The notes below the pieces were generated by a model. The model saw only the letters and a program-made list of their open reading frames with translations. It ran no database searches and was not told the origin of the DNA. A stretch of DNA of 64,000 bases from Oxyruncus cristatus (lineage: Eukaryota; Chordata; Aves; Passeriformes; Cotingidae), in contig VXAY01004092.1 of assembly GCA_013399855.1 (NCBI GenBank), positions 186,001 to 250,000 of the forward strand, written 5' to 3'. Made by a program: the position numbers and the translations under genes. Positions within the stretch are counted from its first letter, which is position 1. Each line of letters opens with the position of its first letter. This document shows, in pieces, positions 38,726 through 50,150 of the stretch.

Positions 38726-41336
38726 GTGCTTCAGAAGCAGCCACAAGCAAGCCAGGGCGATTGCTCCCAGTTATACTCAGGTCAACCAACCTGAAACATT
38801 TTGCTAGCACTTGGAGGCATTTAAAGCTATATTTTTTACCATCAGTAAGTTAATCTGATTTATATTTATGCCACCTTCCTTGAAAGGAAAATAAGCCTCT
38901 CAGTACAGAGCCTTTTCTAAAGTACCCTCACTTCAGCATTAAACCATTTGGCTGTTATTAACTGAGTCACACTAAGGCAAACGAGGAATTTACCAATAAA
39001 ATCTATGAATATCTTGTTCCTCATCTCTGATTTTTGGAATCCAAACAAAGCACTAAAATCGTTGGTTTCTTTTATTGTTATCGGCCTGTCATATATTGCA
39101 ATAACATTTAAGCTGCTTGCAATCTCAGGGGACGTACGTATTCCAATGTTATACATTTTAAAATTCAATGTAATTTAAAAGTGCTAATACAGTCTGTATA
39201 GTAAATTAAGACCGTTCTGTATATGCATTAGTTTTTATTAATTCTGTGTTTATTAGGTGTTAGTTAAATCCAATTTGCCAACTGATTTTAAAGTAAATAC
39301 CTTTCTGTAGTCTTGAGGAATGAATTGTCTTCTGCTACAATAGCAAAACCCTGTGACCAACGGAACCTTTCTAATTATTTCAATTCAAACATCTTCCACT
39401 GTGGGAGGCAATTTGGCTGCAGTCTGAGAGTTACATCACCACAAGTGTCCAAAGATATCACTTTAATACACACTCAAAAATGAACAAATGCTGTTTCTAC
39501 AAGGTGTCATTCCCACTGGCAGGCAAGTCTCTGTGTCCCTATAATTCCATTCTCCCTCAGGGAACAATTTTTGCCACAGAAGTTTTATTTCCATTGAGCA
39601 ATTTTAACTTCCCCTAAAGAGAGAAACCTTTTCTCGCTGCAGGATAAACAGAATTTTAAAGATTCAGGACTGAAGTTTAACCGTTTCCATGCAGTGTCCA
39701 ACACCTTCAGCCTGACTGTGTTACGCTCCAGACAGGCAAGTTATCTTGCTGGAGTCTATTCACCACTTCTTTCTGTCTCCCAAGTTGTCTTTCCACATAC
39801 GCCTTGGAAGTGGGGAAGAAGAAAAATGTGCTGCTGTGTAGGACACCCCTAGAGATGTACATTCCATTCCCAACACAAGAAACAGGCCAACATCCTTACA
39901 TAGCACTGTTTAGCAAAACACTGAGGGGCGAGAGAAATGCTGAATTCATTCCATAAATACAGCTATAACTCTGAGAAGGGAAGCATTAATAACACTACTA
40001 AGTATTTAGAGAATCCAGAGAAAGCTCTCAAAATCCTACCATCACAGAATGTGGACAACAGTCTGGGTCACGGATGTAAATCCACCCAAGACTGAGATGC
40101 AAAGTACAGTTAGGTTTTCCTCTTCCTCTAATTGTGGGTCTGCTGTCTAACATGCTTCTCCTGTGCTAAGGCCCACCCTTCAGGTAAAGCTGGCAGCTTA
40201 CCCTGATTCACCAGTGTATAAAATGCTATGAAGCTGAAGCATTATGATTCTGACAGCACTGAAGTTGCTCTATGTGCCTTCTGTCTGTTGAAACAGCTCC
40301 AAATCATCGATGAAATAATGGCAGCAACTACTCCAAACTTTCCAATGAAGTCAATATGGGTCAAAGATGTCAAACCATAAAGCTGCACAGAAAGTTGGTC
40401 TATGAGCAGCTCTGAAAAGAACTATCACGTCTGTCATTCTTCCTGTGTTATCTTTTTCTCAGTCAGATCATAAACTCCCAGGGCTGGGATTAACCCTTTC
40501 TGTAACCTGTCCATGGAGTCAGCTCCAGCTAATAATTTATACCTTAAAGACCTAAATAGAACTTGTGTTACCATTTAAAATTCTGTTCCCATGTGTTGAA
40601 GATTGATAAAACTAGAACCATTTCATCCCTTACCACTCCTCATTCAGTGGTCCTAAATGCAGAGAGCCAGCTACTGTTCCCTAAAACATAATTTCATTCT
40701 CTGTTTCATGATCCTAATCCACAATGAGCAGCCAAGCCTAATACTTAATACCTAGCTGAACAGAGTATTAAGCCAGAGACTCCAAGATCAAGCATTATAC
40801 TTGACCTTTTGAGTTTTTTTCCAATCAATACCTCAGAAATTGATTTTCTCTTATTCAGTATACCCAAATGGTTTCATTAAGCTGAAAGATTACATGACCT
40901 CCCAACAGGGAAAGGCCACCAGAACCCATTCTGTAGTCTGTATTATATAAAAGCCCTAATCAGCAACCAGTGAGTATCTGAGAATCCCAAACACATCCCC
41001 CTCAATTATTACACAGCAATCATACTAGCAGTGGCGGTCAGAAGAAATCATGAACGGAGTATCAAACTGTCAGATTTTCAGACTTGGTGAAATGTCTGGC
41101 AGCAGAACATACATCTGGATTTGGGCTGCATCAAAGTGCAACTTCAGCCATTGCCAGTTTATTGTAGCAACCGTGTCAGAATGTTTCCTGATTGAAATGC
41201 ATTCAGGAATTTTGATGCACCTACAAGTTACTCCCTATGAAGTGACAACTGCCCCCAGTTGCACTTTTAACCCAGAATAAATGAGGGAACCACCTTACTG
41301 TGACTATTTGGTCCCAATCAGCTTGTAAATGCTTTA

Positions 41337-41478
41337 CTCCTGAGAGGTGGTGAGGTCCAAAGGATACATCTCCAGGTCCCTTTCCCCTGGGCAGCTTTTC
41401 CAGCCACTCCCCCCCCACTCCAGCCTGTCGTGGTACATGGGATTGTCGTGAGCCAAGCGCAGGACCAAGCACAAATAC
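41337..41478 (-). mobile_element. CR1 LINE internal fragment, decayed
   Basis: The minus strand gives broken frames with VLRLAHDNPM, YHDRLEWG and CPGERDLEM-like pieces. These correspond to the CR1 ORF2 region VLHLG..NPMHQYRLG..LESSPAERDLGV that follows the catalytic block. No 3' end is attached. It may be an outlying part of the CR1 material at 42838-44222, but on the minus strand it lies downstream of that 3' end, so a separate insertion is more likely. Confidence 0.72.
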
Positions 41479-42481
41479 TTCTGTGCTACCTGGGTCTTGG
41501 CACTGGTCTAGTAAATGGAGAGTCCTGCAATTAAAATATCAGAGATCCTGTGGGCATACATAAAATAAAACAAAAAGAGAATTAGGGAGTGCCTTGAGCC
41601 TTTAAGAAGTGCGCAAACAGCTTTCTGTTAGTGATGACAGTGAAAACAGGGTCTCAGTTTAAGATGACTGGACAATATTTGCTGTAATCTGTCCCCTGTC
41701 CCAAATCCCCTTCTTTTGTACAAACTCTTGCTTTCCTGTTCTAATATTCAAGAAATCTCCAAGGCAACTCAACACCACAACCTTCTCCACAGCTTTCAAC
41801 CCCTCCTGTCTGGTGCCTGTTCCAAAGTTACTACAATTCTAACCCCTGCAGAAACCTTCCCCTCTTACCCCAAATCCTGTCTGAAGGAGTTCCCTTCTAA
41901 CATTTTGCCCTAAATTTCCGCAGTTTCTCACTTACAAGAACTAAGCTTGTCATTAAAGCTGATTACAATTAAAGCAATTGTGACATTTGTGCTCTAGAAG
42001 TAGGTCGTATATTTACATTTCTGTTTTTACTACCAGAGGTTCTGCTTTTGCTGGCTTCCGAAAACACCCTCTAGATGCAGTAGTCTCCTTTCTCCCATCC
42101 TCCTGCCTTCAGAGTATCTGGGTTTATGTTCTTCTACCCTAATTCCACAATGACCGCAATGCAGCATTCCATTTATGCTTTGATCCCTCCTTGGATGCCT
42201 TTCAGTACAGCTCTTGGAGGCCACCACATGCCTGTTCTTCACCTCAGCTAAGAAAATTGGGGTTTGTAGGGTGGGGTTGGTTTGGGTGCAGGCAAGGGGA
42301 AGGAGGAGAATGAAAAAGCAACTTTTAAGAAAAACTCTACCCAAGACAACAAAGCCAATAAAAACTGAGTAGAGGAAAGGAACATTAGAAACATTCCACG
42401 GTAAATTCACAACATTTTTCAAACTTGTGTTTCTTTCAGTGAAATTAATTTTAGGAAATCTGAGTTAGGGATAGCCTGGTT

Positions 42482-42505
42482 AAAAAAAAAAAAAAAAAAA
42501 AAAAA
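42482..42505. repeat. Poly-A run, 24 nt
   Basis: Uninterrupted A run about 330 nt left of the CR1 3' end at 42838. CR1 does not use poly-A tails, so it is probably unrelated. Confidence 0.9.
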
Positions 42506-42837
42506 GGTGGACTTTTTCAAGCAGCTCTCAGAATACCAAGCATAGAAAAATAATAAACAGAAATTTAGAAAGTGCAGTTTACCAAATGCTCAATCTCAGT
42601 GAATCATCAAGTAAAAAGGAGGGGCGGGGGGGACAACAAAAAAAAAACATTTATTGCACGGCAACACTGAAGTGGTGGGAGTTTTATTTGGCAGAGAAGA
42701 AATAAGAGAAGGAATATTAACCATTCTGTGCCTTAAATCAAAGCTGTTTGGGTTTGATTTTTTTAAATTCATTCCAAACACATTTGTCTGATTATAAAGC
42801 TATGTAAGATCCTAGATATGAAAACAGGCATATAACC

Positions 42838-43022
42838 AGAATCCTAGATTGGTTTCAGTTGGAAGAGACCTTAAAGACCATCTCATTCCAGGCCCCTGCC
42901 ATGGGCAGGGACGCTTTCCACTAGCCCAGGTTGCTCCAAGCCCCATCCAACCCGGCCTTGGACACTTTCAGGGATGGGGCAGCCACAGCTTCTCTGGGCA
43001 ACCTGTGCCAGGGCCTCTCCAC
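42838..43022 (-). mobile_element. CR1 LINE 3' end fragment
   Basis: Begins (plus strand) with AGAATCCTAGATTGG and continues with GGCAGGGAC.CTTTCCACTAG and GGATGGGGCAGCCACAGC, nearly the same as the copy at 6587-6850. This is CR1 3' UTR plus the last codons of ORF2. It is truncated at 43022. Confidence 0.9.
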
Positions 43023-43559
43023 CTGATCTTTACTCTGTCAGTATGTTCAGATCAACCCAAAATGGAAAGCTCCCATCTTTCCCTAACCCCATCAACTTCC
43101 ATATAGCTTCAGTAAATAACAACATATCCATAAATGATGAAATGCCTCCTTAGTAAGAGCAGTGATCCTCCTTGCCCCAACTCCACTACAACTCTGCTCC
43201 TGAGCACCTTATTTAACACAAAAATCTGTTCCTTTCATCCTCAGCACAACCCTACATTTGGCACATCCACTTCAGGCCCAGGGAAAACAGACTGAGTAAA
43301 TCCCAACCTCAATCAAAACTCCAAAAAATAGTTTATTGAAAATAACTGTGAGGAGCCCTTATGCTTTCACAGATTCGCTCACATTAAAAGATGCAGAAGC
43401 TTTTATTGAATAAAAGACAAGCATATACCATGTCACACACAAAAAAAAAACCAAGACGTGCAAAACTGGACAGAAATTAGACCATATTGTTCAGGTGGTA
43501 ATGGTTGCTTTGTGGAGGCTTGTATATGTCCAGGAGGGAAAAGCAGGGAGAAACAGCAC
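43023..43559. other. Non-CR1 spacer between two CR1 parts
   Basis: About 540 nt without recognisable CR1 sequence, between CR1 pieces that lie in the correct order and orientation to be one element. It may be a later insertion, a replaced segment, or simply the gap between two insertions. No terminal repeats or duplications were seen at its edges. Confidence 0.5.
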
Positions 43560-44222
43560 AGAAACTGAGCCTTCCTATCCTCCAGCAGCTCAATGCTCCC
43601 ACCCAACTGGGTGTTGGCTGCAAACTGACTGAGGGTGCACTCGATCCCCTCACCCAGGTCATCAATAAACAGGACTGGCCCAAACACTGAGGCCTGGGGA
43701 ACACCCTTGGTGCTCAGCTGCCGGGTGGATGTAACTCCATGCCCACCACGCTCTGGCCTGGCCTCCAGGCAGTTTCTACCCAGCAAAGAGTGCACTTGTC
43801 CAAGCCACGAGCAGCCAGTTTCTCCAAGAAAACTGTGTGGGAAACAGCGCCAAAGGCTTTACTGAAGTCCGGGTAGATAACACCCACATTCACTCAGTGG
43901 GTCACCCTGCCTTAGAAGGACATCAGGCTGTCGAAGCAGAACCTGCCTTTCATAAGCCCAGGCTGGCTGAGCCTGATCCCCTCATTGTCCTGTGTGATCT
44001 GCTCCACGGCCTTCCCTGGCACTGGCGTCAGGTGAACAGGCCTTTAGTTCCCTGGATCCTCCTTCTGGCCCTTCTTGTAGTTGGGCATCACAACAGCCAA
44101 CCTGCAGTCCCCTGGGAGCTCCCTGGTTAGCCAGGACTGCTGGTAAGTGAGGGAAAGTGGTGGGCATCTCTGCCAGCTCCCTCAGTACCCTTGGGTGGAT
44201 CCACCCGTCCCCGTGAACCTGC
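43560..44222 (-). mobile_element. CR1 LINE reverse-transcriptase fragment
   Basis: Minus-strand pieces include [37 protein letters not shown] (given here as a region, 43600-43690) and the upstream fingers/palm sequence as far as 44222. The catalytic FADDTKLG is changed to FAANTQLG, so both catalytic Asp are lost even where the frame is intact. Several frame breaks occur between 43800 and 44222. Sequence over 43675-43870 closely resembles 18225-18420 in the other CR1, which shows the same or a sister subfamily. Inactive. Confidence 0.92.
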
Positions 44223-47200
44223 GTCAGAAGCATCCATTATTGGTTCAGCTACTACTAACTGGGAATGACAAGTATCTCGATAAAAGGATTATTGCATTTC
44301 CCTTTTAATCTTTTTTCGGAGCAATAACATTTTGCAGCAGTCTTCCAAAAAAAAAAAAAATCAAAACACATCCCTCGTCTAACAAAATTCCTGTATGTAA
44401 ATATCAAACAGATGTTTAGCTACTTATTTGTGCATTAGAAAGCGATATAACTTCGATTTATATATTGATTAATGGGAGTAGCAGAGAGAAAGAAAACAGC
44501 TCAAGTCACAGAGCGCCCACTGTCACCAGGCTGGGATGAACCCCAAGGCTGATACCTTACAAACTGGTACCAGGACACTGGCACACACAGAGACTCACAG
44601 AAACAACCCACACTTGGGTGTAATGTGGGTGAACACGCATGACTTAAACCGACCTTTAATTGTGGGTACGACAAGGGGCTGAGAGCGGTGAAACATGACG
44701 TCCTGTATTTTCACACTACTTAGCAGAAATGAACCTTGCAAAGAAGACTTTTCCTCAGTACCTGAGGGACTTCTCACGAGGTGGTGATAATCTCAGTATC
44801 TTGGCCTCTTTCCCCACGGAATACTCACCCTGAAGAGCTGGACACAAAAGCTCACCTTTACAACGTCAAATAAGCTCTCTGCCTCAGTTCAAAGCTAATT
44901 AAGATGCAAATTGAAGACCCCAACATTAGAGCATAGCTCCCTAACCCTACATGAAGACATTCAACTGTATCAGGGACAGCTACTCGCAATGGAAGAACGT
45001 TTTTCATGCCAGAATGTTTAGACTAAGTGGTCTATACCTCTTGTGGTACCAGAGCCAAGCAAATTTTAAACACCATGTATGGTGTTTACATGGCTTCTGA
45101 CTCCAGAAGGCAGACTCCATTTAACAGACAAATTTTTACTGCTTTTTCATCATATTAAATAATTCCCTTTCTTGGGGAAGTAAAGAGAATGAGAGTCCAG
45201 TACAGTTGCCTGATGAATCTCAAAACCTATTCCATTAAGGAAAGGTAATGGCAAAACTCAGGAGAGGCAGCAGTGCTTTATACTGAGTTCCCATTTATTC
45301 ATTTGTTTCGAAGCCAGCAACAACTCCTTTCTCCTACAGATAGAGCCCAAGAGAACAGAATATTTACATTTCAGGTTTTATCAATCTTCTAAAGACACTA
45401 CCTACAGCACAGACAAGCACGTCTAACACATACTCACAAGTTCTGTAAGAGTTATGATGCTCAAATCAAAAATGCATAAATGGAATGAGTAAAAATGAAT
45501 GAATCACCCTGAACATCAGAAGTAAAACCACCCAAACAGTGACTCTATATAGAAAATTTACCTCTGATTTACAAATTAGAGACAAATAGAGAGAGTAACT
45601 AATTCCACAGGCGACAGAAATCAGCAAAACATACTCCCAGTAACTGTAATGCTAAACTATGAAATGGATAAGTAAGTTCTTAATAATGACCTCTGACAGA
45701 CATACCAAAACAGGTGCTGAAGGACACTGTTGCTCTGACATACACATTCATATCCAACTCTCTGCTGTGCCTATTCATCAGCACCCCTGGAAAGCATTTA
45801 AACAGCATCTCACTCCATATAATGAGGTGTAAAACTCTCCAGAATTTTAAAATCCTTTTTTTTTTTTCCTTTGAGAACATGAGATGCTCTCCAATGAATT
45901 CATAAATGCTTTCATATGTGGTATCTGACTTTCCTGAAGGATAACAATGGAAAGAATGGGAAGTGAAACAAAGCAGCTTCCTTTGCTGCTGCTGACTGCT
46001 TTTGCATCAAACTGTGGCGAGTAAAACAAGGCAGCACCGACACACGCGGCGCTTCCAGCCAGGCTCTGACAAGGCAGCAGCGTCTGGTGCCAAGCAAATT
46101 GTGCAGAAAGCAAAAGACAAACACTAGCAAAGGGTGGCAGAGGCTGCAAACTTGTAAAGCACTAAAAGCACTTACTCTTTTTGGAACACATTCTCGGCAC
46201 AGTGGGACATAAAGCATTTCATACATTTTTGCTGCAAGTGGCCTAAAGTAAAAAATACCAGGTAAGTGGCAACCCAAGCAAAGAATACAAATGTACTAGA
46301 GAAACACTTCAAATAAAGACATAAAATAGTCATCAAGCTTCCAGTAGCTGAGAAAAAAAGAACAGCAACAGAAGAAAAGTCACTGGCATACCTATTAAAT
46401 TATATGATGAACATTTAAGAGGTTAATTTTGCCAGATTTGAAGCCCCCACCCTTAATTTTTGGATGCAACTTGTTGTGTTATTTCACGACATGATACGGG
46501 GTTAAATATTCAAAAAGAGAGAGAGAAATATAACAATGGAGGATTCTCTCCCATCACGAAATTCTGCATAATGAGTAAACCACACTCATCATGTGATAAT
46601 TAAAACTGTCATCGGTTAAGTCATTGGACTGAAAAAAAAAACCAAAACAAACCTGTGCTACAAAGAGTAGGAATTATCTCCATCTCAGTACCCTGATGTA
46701 ATTTACAACAATCTATTCTAAGAAGCAGATCCAAGTTGGAAGTTTATCAGTCCTATGGCAATTCCCACCCCGTCAGTAATGGGAAATGACAGAAAGAGGC
46801 TGCTGCAGCTCTCACTAAAGGTACAGTGATCATCACCAGCAGATTTGGACTTTGTGCAGACACAAACAACCCAAGCAATAACTGTCATTGGAAACCTTTT
46901 CTAAATCTGGCTTTGAGTAAAACTTGTTTTTTTCAAAATAAAGGAGCTCTGCAATACCAAGTCTGCGGTTCAACCGTTAACAGAGCCTGGCATATTCACT
47001 CACTGTTCCTCACGTTTCTGTGTTTAGGAAAGGGTGCAATATAAATTCCTGGTCTTTACATCAACGTATGAATTATCGACCCCCTTAGAACGTTAATCAT
47101 TTGATCCGCAAACATCTGATACACAATTCCAAGTACCACGGTATTTATTTAAGGAGCAAAGGTATCCGAGGACATTTCCAGCTTTCTTCTTTGGAGATGC

Positions 47201-47676
47201 TCTCGTGCAGTAGATGTTCTGATCCAGCTCCAAGACTTCTATCCGTTTACAAATATCTCTATTCTACCAGCGTATTTCTGCTTGACTTCAAATCGCAGGG
47301 AGAAGAACATTGGAATTGCTATGTCAGATAAGAGCACTGGATCTCTTCCAGCTTTCTGTCTTGGAGTGGCAAGTACTGCATGTTTTAAAGGAAACTGCAA
47401 AGATCTTCTTAAGACACAGCTCTTATAAGACACAGCCATACAGCACCTTGTTTCCTGGCGGGGGAGGGGGTCCCTAAAATCCGTTAGTTACACTCTGGCT
47501 TTTACATTGAATCATGAGACTTTTACGTCTCTTATATTTTACTAACTACCCAATGTGAATTCTTCATGCACCCAGGCACATCACACTGGAAGGCATCCCA
47601 CAGAAAAACACCGTGGGGTTCAATTGTCACAGTATAAACTAAACTATACAGCTAAAATGAGACATGCTGATGATGT

Positions 47677-47691
47677 AAAAAAAAAAAAAAA
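47677..47691. repeat. Poly-A run, about 15 nt
   Basis: Uninterrupted A run. Confidence 0.85.
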
Positions 47692-50135
47692 CTGAAACAA
47701 AACTTTTCCCTGAAAAGTCCCTCTTTGCTCCTTTTCCTATGAATTTCAAATTAAATAGCATTTTAACTCAAAATAAACAACACCTTAGCATCACCCTATT
47801 TACGATTGTTCTGTATATTAGATTCGTACGTAGTTACCTCAAGATTTGGGTTCTTCTTAGCCTGACATGGATAAAATAAAGCACATCCCTTTCCTAGGAG
47901 CTTACAGTCTTACAAAGGAACACGGGAAACTGCTCAACCCACAGAAGCAGTAACCCTCCCAGGAAGCGTTTTCGTGGTACTATACTGGTACGTGGCTATT
48001 CACGCTGTGGATTTCAATCCATTCAGCCTGTCCAAATGACAAATAAACGGTGACACAAACAGACGCTGGAAGATCAAACCAGCCAGGCACACGGTTTTCC
48101 CCGTGACAACAGACAGAAGATTCTTCCGTCAGAAGCTCCCTGTGAGGATGAGTGGATGGAGATGCACCTCCTTCCTGTCTGTCTGGAGGCAAAACGGTGG
48201 GGTTTGAAACTGAGGTCACATTTGTAAGCCTTGCTATTCTCTCCCGATTCCTGTTACCCTTCAGGGACACAGAAATGAAGCTGGTGACTCACTCAGGCTC
48301 AGCTCTCCTGTGTCCCCCCCACATGGGCTGACCATAGTCTCTATTTGATTATCAGCTGCAGCATTTCTTCCTTTCTAACCATTTCAGTATGCAACTAAGC
48401 ACAGAAAAAGGTGCTTTTAAGCCTCTTACCTACTTAGGAGACACAGAATGCTGGGTAGAAAGCCTTGCAAAATACAAAAATACAACATGCCTACTACTGT
48501 TACAAGAAGGAGAAGAAAGGCTGAAAACTCCAATTCCTCTCTTCGTGTCATCTTCCTCTCCTCCTCCCTGTGCCTGCAGCACCCTGCAGCATTTTGGTCC
48601 ATCAGAAATGAACATTTTGTAGATATTTATTGTTTTACACTGTGACAAAGCAGGCAAACACCACGTATAATATTTGAGTTGGTTTGTCATTTGTTTGCTG
48701 CACTGTCCACTGGGGGAAAGATAAAGTTTTAATAAATAGTAGAGTATGATGTCACAGAATCCAAAGCAAACCTGCAGGAACCAAGTTTTTTTTCTTTTTT
48801 TTTTTTATGAACTATATGGGAGTCTTCTGCACTTTTGTGAATCACTCAAACGTGCTGTGGTTTGGTTGTATATTTATTTTTTTTTATTTAATCACACCTA
48901 ATTTAAGACAATTTTCTTGGGTAGACATGAAAAGGAAAGCTAATAAGTCATTTAAATCACATGAGGTTTCTTCAGAGCTCTGTTTGCCAGCCACCCCAGG
49001 GGGAAAAGACAAAGAAGGCTGCCAAATGCAGAATGGAATAGTCAAAACATACCTGCAACAATACACATTTTGTATTTTATTTTATTCTAAACCATAAAGT
49101 TCTAATCCATCATTACTGGGCATGGGTGAGTGACCTCTGCCTAAGCAGAAGCTGATTACAGGCTGGGTAACTAACCAAGACTGTCAGTGTAATTAAGATT
49201 CTGAGCCTTCTCAGGAACACCAGCTACCAAAGCTCGAATATCTAAAAACTGCTGCAGCTTGCTTAATTGAAAAAGACTTGATTGAATTAATAAAAGCTAC
49301 CAAAATCTGAAACTTTTAATGAAAAAAGAGAACAAATATTTTTCGCAGGAAAATAGCAGAAAACAGCACCAGGCTGAAGCCAGGGAAGGAAGTGACTAAG
49401 CATGTAACTGCAACCATTTGGAATAAATCATTCCTGTGCTAGTCACAGTGTGAATGAGCACAATTATATGCTTCTGAACTTTGGTCATGTTTATCTCTTT
49501 CAGTTGCAAAAATCTGCTCAACTGTCATGTCTAGTTTTTCTCTTCAAAATGCTACTAATGCTGTAAAATAGCACATCACTCTGACTGCCTTGGGATTGGA
49601 AACCACAGCCTCGGAATATCATGTTGAAGTCCAAGCAGGAGTCCTAAGGGAAGTAGGAATGTTTTTTTTTTCCCCTATGGAGTTTTTCATACATAGGCAG
49701 GTGAAAGGAGAGATTGGTGATATTTTAGAATATTTTGAGAAGTCCAATGAAGTCAAGTTACTCCACCCCCTTGCCCTCCGTGTGCCTGTTCGTGCTGAAG
49801 AGCAGTAAGACTGGGAGGTACAGGAATAAAAGTCAGGGAGTTCAGGGGGCTAGAAAACGTTAGCCACAATTTTATATGGAAAATTAAAGGTGATATTCAG
49901 CAGATATTCAAATAGTTGTTGAAATGGCACTCTTGTAACATCAAAAAGGTCCTACATGAGAACAGATGTTGACAAACTTATTAACCAAAGATATGAGATA
50001 ATTCTGCATTTTAAAAAGAAGTCTCTGTTTCTGTATTGGATGACTGTGCTGTCCTCACACGGAATTTTGCTATTAGGCCATTCTAGTTCAAAAAAAATGC
50101 ATCAAAATAAATTATACCCATAACAAAAAAAAGAA

Positions 50136-50150
50136 ATATATATATATATA
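50136..50150. repeat. (AT)n microsatellite
   Basis: About seven AT units, followed by GAATAGATATGGAATAATTTGTGTTGGAAG-like sequence (50151-50180) that loosely resembles a worn CR1 3' end on the minus strand. Confidence 0.8.

Larger units (their letters stand above)
30851..41336. other. Intronic sequence, no gene recognised
   Basis: CTNNA3 intron. A 17-bp tandem repeat lies at 37415-37463 and a poly-A run at 38709-38725. A 136-codon minus frame at 36335-36745 has no family resemblance. No RNA gene or further exon was found. Confidence 0.65.
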
